NCBI GenBank assembly: GCA_965140365.1
Contig: OZ223196.1
Reading direction: 5' to 3' (one strand)
DNA from: Hydrogenovibrio sp965140365
Lineage (GTDB): Bacteria; Pseudomonadota; Gammaproteobacteria; Thiomicrospirales; Thiomicrospiraceae
DNA: 64,000 bases
Below, in pieces: positions 35,447-43,334 of this stretch; position 1 is the stretch's first letter; the number at the start of each line of letters is the position of its first letter. The translations under genes were made by a program, and so were the position numbers. The notes beneath the pieces are model-generated. The model was not told the DNA's origin and did no database searches. It saw only the letters and a program-made list of their open reading frames with translations.

Positions 35447-37921
35447 ATGTTTCGTTACTTTGTACTGGGTTTTATCTGTTGTGTCTATGCCTTTTATCAG
35501 CTAGGGACCTTTCCGAGTGGCTGGTCGCTTGTTTGGCTATCCGGAGGACTGGTGTTTGGTTGGATGGTTTTACGATTCGCACCGTTGAAACAATCGGTCA
35601 ATCATGTCCTTATAGCGGTTTTTAGCCCTATTATTATAGGCGTTATTTTGGGCTGTATCTGGGTATTTTTACATTCTTTTTTGACAGATAGATTACCAAA
35701 TTCCATTTATTTTAAACCCATGACCGTTGTGGGCAAAGTGGTTGATTTGCCACAGGTTCATTCGTTGGATGAAAATGGCCGCCCGCCTCGCGTCAAATTC
35801 TCATTTGTGCTCCAGCATATGACGAATCAGGATATCCAGTTTGACCAGGCCTGGTCCTTTTGGCAACCGACCGTTCAGTTGAGTTGGTATGACGCTGAGA
35901 TGGTGCCCAAAAGCGGCGAGACCTGGCGATTTCAAATCAAGTTGAAACCGCGCCATGCCAGCCTCAACCCTGGCGCTTTCGATTACGAAACCTATCTGTT
36001 TCAAAAGGGCATACAAGGTTATGGCTATGTATTGGACAAGGGGACCCCGTCGGTTCGGCTTTCCGAGGCCGGTGTCTTGGGGTTGCGAAACGATCTGGCG
36101 AATCATTTACGGCATTTGTTCGGCGGCTCACCGTTTCAAGGCGTGTTTCAAGCTTTGATTGATGGCGATAAAAGTGATATTAGTGCCGATGATTGGCGTG
36201 TGATGCAGCAAACCGGCACGATTCACTTGATGGCCATTTCCGGCTTGCATGTCGCTATTGTGGCCGGCCTGGGGTTTATTTTGTTTGCCTGGGTCTGGCG
36301 GGTTGGTGTTCGTTGGATGAATGGGACCTGGTGGCAGCTCACGCCGAAAATTGTGTTCGCCAGTTGGGGCGGCATTCTAATGGCCACGGTTTATATGGCG
36401 ATGGCCGGGTTTTCGATTCCGACACAGCGCGCCTGGCTGATGGTGGTGACGGTGCTGTTATTTGTGTTGATTCGTCGTAAGTTTCAACCCTGGTCGGCAT
36501 TGGCGCTGGCGGCGTTTTTGATTGTGTTGTGGCACCCGCCGTCGGTGTTGAGCCAGGGGTTCTGGTTGTCGTTTATGGCAGTGGCGATTATTTTTGTTAT
36601 TTTGCGCTGGCCAAGGGTTCAACGGGCACCGAACTGGCAAAAACTGCTGTGGATTCAACTGGGGTTGACGGTCGGTTTGGCACCGGCGTTGGCCGGATAT
36701 TATCATCAGATTGCGTTGGGCAGCTTTTTAGCGAATTTGCTGGCGGTGCCGTTCGTGAGCTTGCTCGGACTGCCGTTGTTGTTTTTGACGGTGTTGGTCA
36801 GTTTTGTGTCAGACACTGCGGCGCATGCGTTAATGTGGCTGAACGACCAGCTTTGGAGCGCGCTTTGGTGGGCGTTGCAATATTTATCGGACGCCTTTGG
36901 TTTTTGGGTTGTGGGGCAACTTCAGGCCTGGCAGGTTGTGTTGTTGTACGGCGTTTTGTTTTGGACGGTCAGCGTCCGTACCGGCGGCGCTCGAAAATGG
37001 CTTGGAGGCTTGGTTTTGGTCGGGCTGACAGCGGTTTTTCTATGGCATCCGTTCAAACCGGTGTTGGCGCCCGGCGAGTTTCGGGTGACGGTTTTGGACG
37101 TCGGACAAGGGCAGGCGCTGGTGTTTGAAACGGAAACCGCCACCGTGGTGTACGATACCGGCGCACGCTGGAGTGACAAGATGGACGGCGCAAAACTGGC
37201 GTTGTTGCCTTATTTGAAGTCACAAAACCGTTCGACGGTGGATCTGTTGATTGTCAGCCATTCCGATTCGGACCATGCCGGGGGCGTGGCGTCTTTATTG
37301 CAAGATGTGGCCGTAAAAGAAGCGGTGTCGGGTCAGGCAAAGGTGTTGAATCATCGCCTGGAACAAAGGGTGTTCCAACCTTGCGGAAACGGCCAGGCCT
37401 GGTCGTTTTCCGATGTGCGTTTTGAGATTTTGTCACCGGCGGATTTTTTGCCCCAACCGACGAATGATAACGATGCGTCTTGTGTGTTGCGGGTGACCAA
37501 TGGGGCGGGAACGGTCTTGGTGCCGGGCGACTTGACCGAGCGCATGGAAAAACCGCTGGTGGCCGCCTACGAAGACGAATTGCAGGCGGACTTGCTGGTG
37601 GCCGGGCACCACGGCAGCCGAACGTCGACATCCCAGGCCTGGTTAAAAGCGGTATCCCCGCAGGAGGCGGTGTTTTCCAGCGGTTTTGCCAATCGGTTTC
37701 ATTTTCCAAGTGAAACGGTCTTGAACCGGTTGGAAAAGCTGGGGATTCCCTGGCGAAATACTGCCTGTCGCGGCGCGATTCAGTATAAAATAACCCTCGA
37801 TTCCGAACGGTTTCACCCATCGCCTTTGCGTTTTGTAAACAGCGCACGGCAAGCCCACCCGCGTTGGTATGGCAATGAGTGCGAAGCCTTTGCCGAAACG
37901 CGCGATAAAGCCGGGCTGTAA
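35447..37921 (+). CDS. comEC: DNA-uptake channel ComEC/Rec2
   Basis: This 824-aa protein has the full ComEC layout. It has N-terminal helices with an OB-like DUF4131 region (to about 200), then the Competence domain of many helices (about 225-500, with LMAISGLHVAIVAGLGF). The C-terminal metallo-beta-lactamase domain shows LDVGQGQALVFE, IVSHSDSDHAGG and LLVAGHHGSRTSTS. It moves single-stranded DNA across the inner membrane during transformation. Three perfect decamers (35845, 37393, 37633) and a variant (36922) lie inside, each encoding Gln-Ala-Trp. No ribosome site is visible before ATG 35447. Confidence 0.93.
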   Translation: MFRYFVLGFICCVYAFYQLGTFPSGWSLVWLSGGLVFGWMVLRFAPLKQSVNHVLIAVFSPIIIGVILGCIWVFLHSFLTDRLPNSIYFKPMTVVGKVVDLPQVHSLDENGRPPRVKFSFVLQHMTNQDIQFDQAWSFWQPTVQLSWYDAEMVPKSGETWRFQIKLKPRHASLNPGAFDYETYLFQKGIQGYGYVLDKGTPSVRLSEAGVLGLRNDLANHLRHLFGGSPFQGVFQALIDGDKSDISADDWRVMQQTGTIHLMAISGLHVAIVAGLGFILFAWVWRVGVRWMNGTWWQLTPKIVFASWGGILMATVYMAMAGFSIPTQRAWLMVVTVLLFVLIRRKFQPWSALALAAFLIVLWHPPSVLSQGFWLSFMAVAIIFVILRWPRVQRAPNWQKLLWIQLGLTVGLAPALAGYYHQIALGSFLANLLAVPFVSLLGLPLLFLTVLVSFVSDTAAHALMWLNDQLWSALWWALQYLSDAFGFWVVGQLQAWQVVLLYGVLFWTVSVRTGGARKWLGGLVLVGLTAVFLWHPFKPVLAPGEFRVTVLDVGQGQALVFETETATVVYDTGARWSDKMDGAKLALLPYLKSQNRSTVDLLIVSHSDSDHAGGVASLLQDVAVKEAVSGQAKVLNHRLEQRVFQPCGNGQAWSFSDVRFEILSPADFLPQPTNDNDASCVLRVTNGAGTVLVPGDLTERMEKPLVAAYEDELQADLLVAGHHGSRTSTSQAWLKAVSPQEAVFSSGFANRFHFPSETVLNRLEKLGIPWRNTACRGAIQYKITLDSERFHPSPLRFVNSARQAHPRWYGNECEAFAETRDKAGL

Positions 37922-37981
37922 AGGGGCTGTAGTCGATTAATGAGAAAAATAGTCAATGGATAGAAGAGAGAAAAGGTAAGA

Positions 37982-38989
37982 ATGAGCTGGCCGGACTTCT
38001 GGATGAAATCTCCGACACAATCGTGGAAAACAGCGCTACTGTGGCCGTTAAGCAAGTTGACCTGTGGCGTGGCCGCCTATCGTTTGTCGCGATTTGTCCG
38101 AAAACCGCCGATTCGTCGTAGCCGCGCGCAGGTGATCGTGGTCGGCAATATTGTGGTCGGCGGCACCGGTAAAACGCCGTTTATTCAATGGCTGGGGCGT
38201 GAACTGAAAGCGCACGGCATCCGTTACGGCATCGTTAGTCGCGGTTATGGCGGTCAATCACGCCATTGGCCGCAGTGGGTCACTGAGCATTCCGATCCGG
38301 CGATGGTCGGGGACGAACCGGTGCTGTTGGCGCATTCATTGCAATGTCCGATTGCGGTGTCGCCGAATCGCCCGGAAGCGATTACGCTGCTGGAATCGAA
38401 ACACGAGCTGGACGTCATCATCAGTGACGACGGCTTGCAGCATTTCGCCATGGCGCGTGACATTGAAATCGTGTTGATGGACGCGCAACGTTTATTGGGC
38501 AATGGATTGTGTTTGCCGGCGGGGCCGTTACGGGAGCCGAAAAAACGCTTGGGGCAAGTCGATTATGTGGTCTGGAATGGTGGCGATGCGGCCGAACTTC
38601 AGGCTGAAACCAGCACGGTGATGGAGTTGGTGCCGCATCAATTCCGTTTGGTGGCCAAACCGGAAATGACCTTGCCCTTGCAAGCCTTTAAGGGCGACCG
38701 GGTCAATGCGGTGGCGGGGATCGGCTCGCCGGAACGCTTTTTCAATACGCTGGCGGATTTGGGGATTCGAGCCGACACGCAGGGCTTTGATGACCACCAC
38801 GCTTTCCAGCCGGATGATTTTGCATCTTTTGAAAGTTCAAAACCCTTGCTTATGACTGAGAAAGATGCGGTAAAATGTCGGGCATTCGCACAGGCGAACT
38901 GGTGGTATCTCGAATTGCGCCCTAAATGCCCGGATGATTTTACACACCGTTTATTTCAACGGCTGGGGCATTATGATTTTACGATTTGA
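37982..38989 (+). CDS. lpxK: Tetraacyldisaccharide 4'-kinase LpxK
   Basis: This 335-aa kinase phosphorylates the 4' position of the lipid A disaccharide precursor at the inner membrane. It shows VIVVGNIVVGGTGKTPFIQWLG (P-loop, about residues 50-70), VSRGYGG, VGDEPVLLA and DVIISDDGLQHF, all LpxK signatures. The gene order lpxK-trm112-kdsB is conserved in gammaproteobacteria. The msbA gene that often precedes lpxK is absent here; comEC lies directly upstream. A weak ribosome site (AAAAGGTAAG) precedes the ATG. Confidence 0.94.
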   Translation: MSWPDFWMKSPTQSWKTALLWPLSKLTCGVAAYRLSRFVRKPPIRRSRAQVIVVGNIVVGGTGKTPFIQWLGRELKAHGIRYGIVSRGYGGQSRHWPQWVTEHSDPAMVGDEPVLLAHSLQCPIAVSPNRPEAITLLESKHELDVIISDDGLQHFAMARDIEIVLMDAQRLLGNGLCLPAGPLREPKKRLGQVDYVVWNGGDAAELQAETSTVMELVPHQFRLVAKPEMTLPLQAFKGDRVNAVAGIGSPERFFNTLADLGIRADTQGFDDHHAFQPDDFASFESSKPLLMTEKDAVKCRAFAQANWWYLELRPKCPDDFTHRLFQRLGHYDFTI

Positions 38990-39043
38990 ACGATGCGACC
39001 ATTCCTGCCGACTGTTCACGCTTAAAAGAGGCTAAGAAATTTT

Positions 39044-39244
39044 ATGGATCCGAAATTACTCGACATACTGGTTTGCCCGGTGACCAAAACCCCTTTGCAG
39101 TTCGATAAGGACAAGCAGGCGTTGATTTCGACCGCCGCCAATCTGGCGTATCCGGTTCGCGACGGCATTCCCATTATGCTGGAAGAAGAAGCCCGCGAAT
39201 TGACGCCGGAAGAAAAAGAACACTACATTAAACTGAAACGTTAA
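39044..39244 (+). CDS. Trm112/YcaR-family protein
   Basis: This 66-aa protein (MDPKLLDILVCPVTKTPLQFDKDKQALISTAANLAYPVRDGIPIMLEEEARELTPEE) is a typical bacterial Trm112-like protein. Only one Cys remains (CPVTKTPL), so zinc binding is doubtful. It lies between lpxK and kdsB in the usual order. Its exact function in bacteria is not settled. Confidence 0.9.
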   Translation: MDPKLLDILVCPVTKTPLQFDKDKQALISTAANLAYPVRDGIPIMLEEEARELTPEEKEHYIKLKR

Positions 39245-39287
39245 TCCAAAGCCAATCGCTTTTTTATTGAGAGACTCGCCGCAACCT

Positions 39288-40061
39288 ATGTCGTTTACTG
39301 TCATTATTCCCGCCCGTTTTGAATCTTCACGCTTGCCCGGAAAACCTTTGATGGAAATCAATGGTCATCCAATGATTGCCTGGACCTGGATGCAGGCTAA
39401 GAAATCCGGCGCCGAGCGCGTGGTGATCGCCACCGAGTGTGAACAGGTCAAGGCGACGTGTGAATCCTTTGGCGCGGAAGTGTGCTTGACGTCCGACCGG
39501 CATCAGTCCGGCACCGAGCGCATTGCCGAAGTGGTGACGCAGTTGGGCTTGTCGGAAAATGAGATTATCGTCAATGTTCAGGGGGATGAGCCGATGTTGC
39601 CGCCAGCGTTGATTCATCAAGTGGCGGCCGGGTTGGAAAGCCATCCGCATACCTTGATGGCCACGCTTTGTGAGCCGATCGAAGAGGTGGAAACTGTGTT
39701 TGACCCGCACGCGGTAAAGGTGATTCGCGATTGTCAGAATTTTGCGCTGAATTTCACGCGTGCGCCCATGCCTTGGTCACGCGATACCTTTGGCGCCGAG
39801 CCGAAAACCTTGCCTGCCAACTGGGCTTATAAACGTCATATCGGTTTGTATGCCTATCGTGCCGGGTTTGTAAAACGGTATGTGGAATGGCCGGAATGTG
39901 CTTTGGAGCAGGTGGAAAAACTGGAGCAGCTTCGAGTGCTTTGGCACGGCGAACGCATTCTGGTCTTGGATGCGGAATGCGATGCCGGTGTCGGGGTGGA
40001 TACCGAAGCGGACTTGGTGCGCGTGCGAGCCAAAATGGCTTCGATGGTTTTCGGAGCTTAA
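39288..40061 (+). CDS. kdsB: CMP-KDO synthetase KdsB
   Basis: This 257-aa cytidylyltransferase joins CTP and 3-deoxy-D-manno-octulosonate to give CMP-KDO for LPS core synthesis. Signatures are VIIPARFESSRLPGKPL (nucleotide-binding N-terminus), VCLTSDRHQSGTERIAEV and IIVNVQGDEPMLPP. The ATG 39288 is chosen because the family starts at MSFTVIIPAR; an in-frame upstream start at 39267 would add seven residues. Confidence 0.95.
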   Translation: MSFTVIIPARFESSRLPGKPLMEINGHPMIAWTWMQAKKSGAERVVIATECEQVKATCESFGAEVCLTSDRHQSGTERIAEVVTQLGLSENEIIVNVQGDEPMLPPALIHQVAAGLESHPHTLMATLCEPIEEVETVFDPHAVKVIRDCQNFALNFTRAPMPWSRDTFGAEPKTLPANWAYKRHIGLYAYRAGFVKRYVEWPECALEQVEKLEQLRVLWHGERILVLDAECDAGVGVDTEADLVRVRAKMASMVFGA

Positions 40062-40066
40062 GGCGC

Positions 40067-40285
40067 ATGGGGAAGTTACTGAATATTCTCACCTTATTGG
40101 GCGTGATTTACTTTATCTATTGGATGATTAAACGCCATCTTCGACGCCGAAAACTGGCGGCGCAGGGCATTGAAATCAAGGACGAAGGCATGCGTCCCAT
40201 CACGCTGCTCAGTATTGTCATGGTGGTGATGTACGCCGCTTATATGTTGTATTTCTTTTTCGGTCAAATGTCAGCCAATTCTTAA
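40067..40285 (+). CDS. Small two-helix membrane protein
   Basis: This 72-aa protein (MGKLLNILTLLGVIYFIYWMIKRHLRRRKLAAQG) has a membrane segment at residues 5-20, a basic patch, then a second segment (ITLLSIVMVVMYAAYMLYFFF, about 47-67). It begins five bases after the kdsB stop, so it is probably co-transcribed. The function is unknown. Its stop codon lies inside the hairpin that follows. Confidence 0.65.
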   Translation: MGKLLNILTLLGVIYFIYWMIKRHLRRRKLAAQGIEIKDEGMRPITLLSIVMVVMYAAYMLYFFFGQMSANS

Positions 40286-40336
40286 AGAAGTTCAAGCTGA
40301 TTCAATCAGAGGTTCTTTAACACAGAGGTTCCTTAA
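40282..40336. repeat. Short stop-codon hairpin related to the 265-bp element ends
   Basis: TTAAAGAA (40282-40289) and TTCTTTAA (40313-40320) flank CTGATTCAATCAG, the same core as at 34863 and at the ends of the element at 52936. A further AGAGGTTCCTTAA follows at 40324-40336. It sits between the 72-aa gene (plus) and btuF (minus). Confidence 0.6.
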
Positions 40337-40345
40337 CACTGATTT

Positions 40346-41218
40346 TTAGTTTGACCCTTTCAATCCATAGGCGACTCGCGCCTTGTCCAATGTTTGGCAT
40401 AATGCCGGTAAGGCGTTGATAAAACGCGCCGTCGGGCGTTGTAGCCAATCGCTGACCATCGGGTAAATTTGATGCTTCTCAACCGCCGCCAGGCCTGGTA
40501 CTTTTTGCCAGGCCTGCTGCCAGAGGGTTTGTTTTTCTGGATAGCCACCCAGCAGAATCACTTGCGGATCGGCTTTTAAAATACTTTCCAAACTGACTTC
40601 GCCCGACAGGGCCGGCAGGTCGCCAAAGACATTTTGGCCTTGGCAAAGTGCAATGCCTTGACTGATAAACTGTTTGCGATTGATGGTGATATAAGGCTTG
40701 GCCCAAATTTGGTAGAAGACGCGAATTTTCGCTGCATTTTGATAACGAGATTTGAGTTTGGCGAGTGTCTGTTCCAATGCTTGTGCAGCGGGCATTGCTT
40801 GAGACTCGGTTCCGGCGCGTTGTCCTATGGCGCGGATTTGGCGGGGAATGTCGGCCAGGCGATGGGTGTCGGTTGTCCAGACGTTCAGGCCCAGTTGTTT
40901 CAGTTTGTCTAAATCTTTCTCGCGGTTGCCGGATTGCCAAGCCAGAATCAGGTCCGGTTTGAGGGCGACGATTTTTTCGATGTTAAAGTGCGCGAAATTC
41001 CCGACCGAGGGCAGTGTTTTGGCGGCGTCAGGGTAATCGGAATAGTCGATGACGCCGACCAGCTTGTCACCGGCTCCGGCGGTGTAAACTTGTTCCGTCA
41101 AATGCGGCGCCAAGGAGATAATGCGTCGCGCGCTGTTCTCCGCTGAAATGGGCCAGGCCTGGCCATAAATCAGAAGGCCGAACAGCAGGTGAATCCAGCT
41201 CGTGTGGCGCGAAAGCAT
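40346..41218 (-). CDS. btuF: Cobalamin ABC transporter substrate-binding protein, BtuF-like
   Basis: This 290-aa periplasmic protein has a signal sequence (LLFGLLIYGQAWPISA). Its two-lobed metallophore-binding fold opens with RRIISLAPHLTEQVYTAGAGDKLVGVIDYSDYP and KPDLILAWQSGN, as in BtuF. It ends the btuB-cobQ-cobO operon, overlapping cobO by one base. No btuC or btuD permease gene is in the window. Two decamers (40489 and 41153, both perfect) and a variant (40508) lie inside. Confidence 0.8.
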   Translation of the reverse strand: MLSRHTSWIHLLFGLLIYGQAWPISAENSARRIISLAPHLTEQVYTAGAGDKLVGVIDYSDYPDAAKTLPSVGNFAHFNIEKIVALKPDLILAWQSGNREKDLDKLKQLGLNVWTTDTHRLADIPRQIRAIGQRAGTESQAMPAAQALEQTLAKLKSRYQNAAKIRVFYQIWAKPYITINRKQFISQGIALCQGQNVFGDLPALSGEVSLESILKADPQVILLGGYPEKQTLWQQAWQKVPGLAAVEKHQIYPMVSDWLQRPTARFINALPALCQTLDKARVAYGLKGSN

Positions 41219-41835
41219 CAGTAGTCGACGCCTTTTTGGGCTTTGATGCCGGCGGTATAGGCGTGTTTTTCATCGCGAATCTCGGACACGGTGTCGGCGA
41301 TGTCTCGCAGTTCCGCCAGGGCGGAACGGCCGGTAACCACTAAATGTTGATTTTCCGGGCGTGCGAGCAGTGCATCCAATACGAGATCTTTATCAAGGTA
41401 GTCGTAGCTGAGCAAGTAGGTGAGTTCGTCCAACACCACCAAATCATAACGGGCGTCGGTGAGCATACGTGTCGCCACTTGCCAGCCTTTTTGAGAGGTT
41501 TGAATATCCTGTTTACGGTTTTGAGTGTCCCAGGTGAATCCGTCGCCCAGCACATGCCATTCACAGTTAGGGTGGGCGCTGAAAAAAGCTTCTTCTCCTG
41601 TGTCGGTGCGGCTTTTGAGGAATTGGCAAACGCCGACCTTTAAGCCATGGCCGAGCGCACGGGAGACCATGCCGAAGGCGGAAGTGGATTTGCCTTTGCC
41701 GTTTCCGGTGATGACGAGCAATACGCCTTTTTCATCCTGTGCGCGGGCGATGGAGGCGTCAATTTGAGCTTTTTTACGCTCCATGCGGGTTTTGTGATAT
41801 TGGTTCTGTTTATCGGATATGGCGTCGTTTGTCAT
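41218..41835 (-). CDS. cobO: Corrinoid adenosyltransferase CobO/BtuR
   Basis: This 205-aa enzyme transfers the adenosyl group of ATP to cob(I)alamin or cob(I)yrinate. The P-loop GNGKGKSTSAFGM (about residues 44-56), VCQFLKS and VLDELTYLLSYDYLD are characteristic of the CobA/CobO/BtuR type. The start overlaps the end of cobQ by four bases. Confidence 0.93.
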   Translation of the reverse strand: MTNDAISDKQNQYHKTRMERKKAQIDASIARAQDEKGVLLVITGNGKGKSTSAFGMVSRALGHGLKVGVCQFLKSRTDTGEEAFFSAHPNCEWHVLGDGFTWDTQNRKQDIQTSQKGWQVATRMLTDARYDLVVLDELTYLLSYDYLDKDLVLDALLARPENQHLVVTGRSALAELRDIADTVSEIRDEKHAYTAGIKAQKGVDY

Positions 41836-43331
41836 GCTGTCGATCCTAAAATGCTGTCGATTTTTTCAATGTCCAAATGCTGTTCCAGAGTATCGGCCAA
41901 GCGGTTCAGTTGGGTTTCCCTGTGCTGGTCCAGGTGGAAGGCGTCGGCGTCGCGCAATCCTGCCCATTCTAACAGGCTTTTTTGGCCTTCGGGGTGGTCG
42001 AATAAGCCGTGGCAATAGGTGGTGAGGATTTGGTTGTCTTTGGACAGGGCTCCGTCCCGTAGACCGTATGCCCAGTTGAGGGCCGGCGCATAACCGCTGA
42101 AATCGGTTTCGCCCTGATGAATTTCATAACCGGAAATCGGGGCGTTCGAACCGAAGTTCAAATGGCCGGAGTGGCGCTTCAACTGTTTACGGGGTTTTAA
42201 GGTGGTTTCGTACTGGAAGCAGCCAAAGCCGAAGAGTTGGGCTTGAGACGATTCCAGTTGGTCCGGGTCGTGGATTTTATAGCCCAGCATTTGCAACCCG
42301 CCGCAAATACCGATGACTTTGCCGCCATAGCGAAGGTGGCGTTTCAGAGCGCTTTCCCAGCCTTGCTGTTTGAGCCAGGCCAGGTCAAATGCCACGCTTT
42401 TGCTGCCGGGTAGAATCATCAGGTCGGCAGGGGGAATGGGAGCATTGTGCTTGACCCACTGAAAGTCGATGACCGGGTGCCATTGCAATGGGTCCATATC
42501 GGTATGATTGGAAATGTGCGGCAACAGTGGGCAGATAATTTTGAACTTGCGTTGGGTCGAATCTTGAAAATCACCAGGCCTGGCGGATTGGGTATCGGCG
42601 GCATCGGCCACTGCGATGGCGTCTTCGGCATCGAGCTTCAAGTCGTGCAGATAAGGTAGGACGCCAAGCACCGGTTTTCGGGTGCGTTTTTCGAGCCAGT
42701 CGAGCCCGTCTTGTAATAGGGTGATGTCACCGCGGAAGCGGTTGATGACAAAACCTTGAATGCGTTTCCTTTCAGAAGGTGTCAGACACGCCAGTGTCCC
42801 GACGATGTGGGCGAAAACACCGCCTTTGTCGATGTCGGCGACGAGAATGACCGGGCAATCCACCTGTTCGGCAAATCCCATATTGGCGATGTCGCCTTGC
42901 CGAAGATTGATTTCGGCCGGGCTGCCGGCGCCTTCGACAAACAGAGTGTCGTATTGGTCGGACAACTTTTGAAAGGAATCCCAAACCGCGTTGGCGGCTC
43001 GGGGTTTGTAACGATGATAGTCTTGCGCGTTGAGCTGGCCGATGGCTTGGCCTTGCAGAATGACTTGAGCGCCGGTATCGCTGTTGGGTTTCAGCAATAT
43101 CGGGTTCATGTGTACTGATAAAGGCGCTCCGGCCGCTTGGGCTTGCAGTGCTTGGGCCCGGCCAACTTCGCCGCCGTCTTCCGTGACGGCACTGTTCAAA
43201 GCCATGTTTTGTGGTTTGAACGGGGCGATGTGATGGCCGCGTCGGGCGTAGAGGCGGCATAATCCGGCGACCAGCGTGCTTTTGCCGGCATCGGAGGTGC
43301 AACCTTGAACCATCAAGCAACGCGCGTTCAT
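41832..43331 (-). CDS. cobQ: Cobyric acid synthase CobQ/CbiP
   Basis: This 499-aa enzyme amidates adenosylcobyrinic acid diamide side chains using glutamine and ATP. The N-terminal dethiobiotin-synthetase-like domain has MVQGCTSDAGKSTLVAGLCR (P-loop). The C-terminal class I glutaminase domain has VIGICGGLQMLG with the nucleophilic Cys (about residue 343). Its presence suggests late corrin assembly or salvage. A perfect decamer lies at 42574-42583. Confidence 0.94.
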   Translation of the reverse strand: MNARCLMVQGCTSDAGKSTLVAGLCRLYARRGHHIAPFKPQNMALNSAVTEDGGEVGRAQALQAQAAGAPLSVHMNPILLKPNSDTGAQVILQGQAIGQLNAQDYHRYKPRAANAVWDSFQKLSDQYDTLFVEGAGSPAEINLRQGDIANMGFAEQVDCPVILVADIDKGGVFAHIVGTLACLTPSERKRIQGFVINRFRGDITLLQDGLDWLEKRTRKPVLGVLPYLHDLKLDAEDAIAVADAADTQSARPGDFQDSTQRKFKIICPLLPHISNHTDMDPLQWHPVIDFQWVKHNAPIPPADLMILPGSKSVAFDLAWLKQQGWESALKRHLRYGGKVIGICGGLQMLGYKIHDPDQLESSQAQLFGFGCFQYETTLKPRKQLKRHSGHLNFGSNAPISGYEIHQGETDFSGYAPALNWAYGLRDGALSKDNQILTTYCHGLFDHPEGQKSLLEWAGLRDADAFHLDQHRETQLNRLADTLEQHLDIEKIDSILGSTA

Positions 43332-43334
43332 CGG

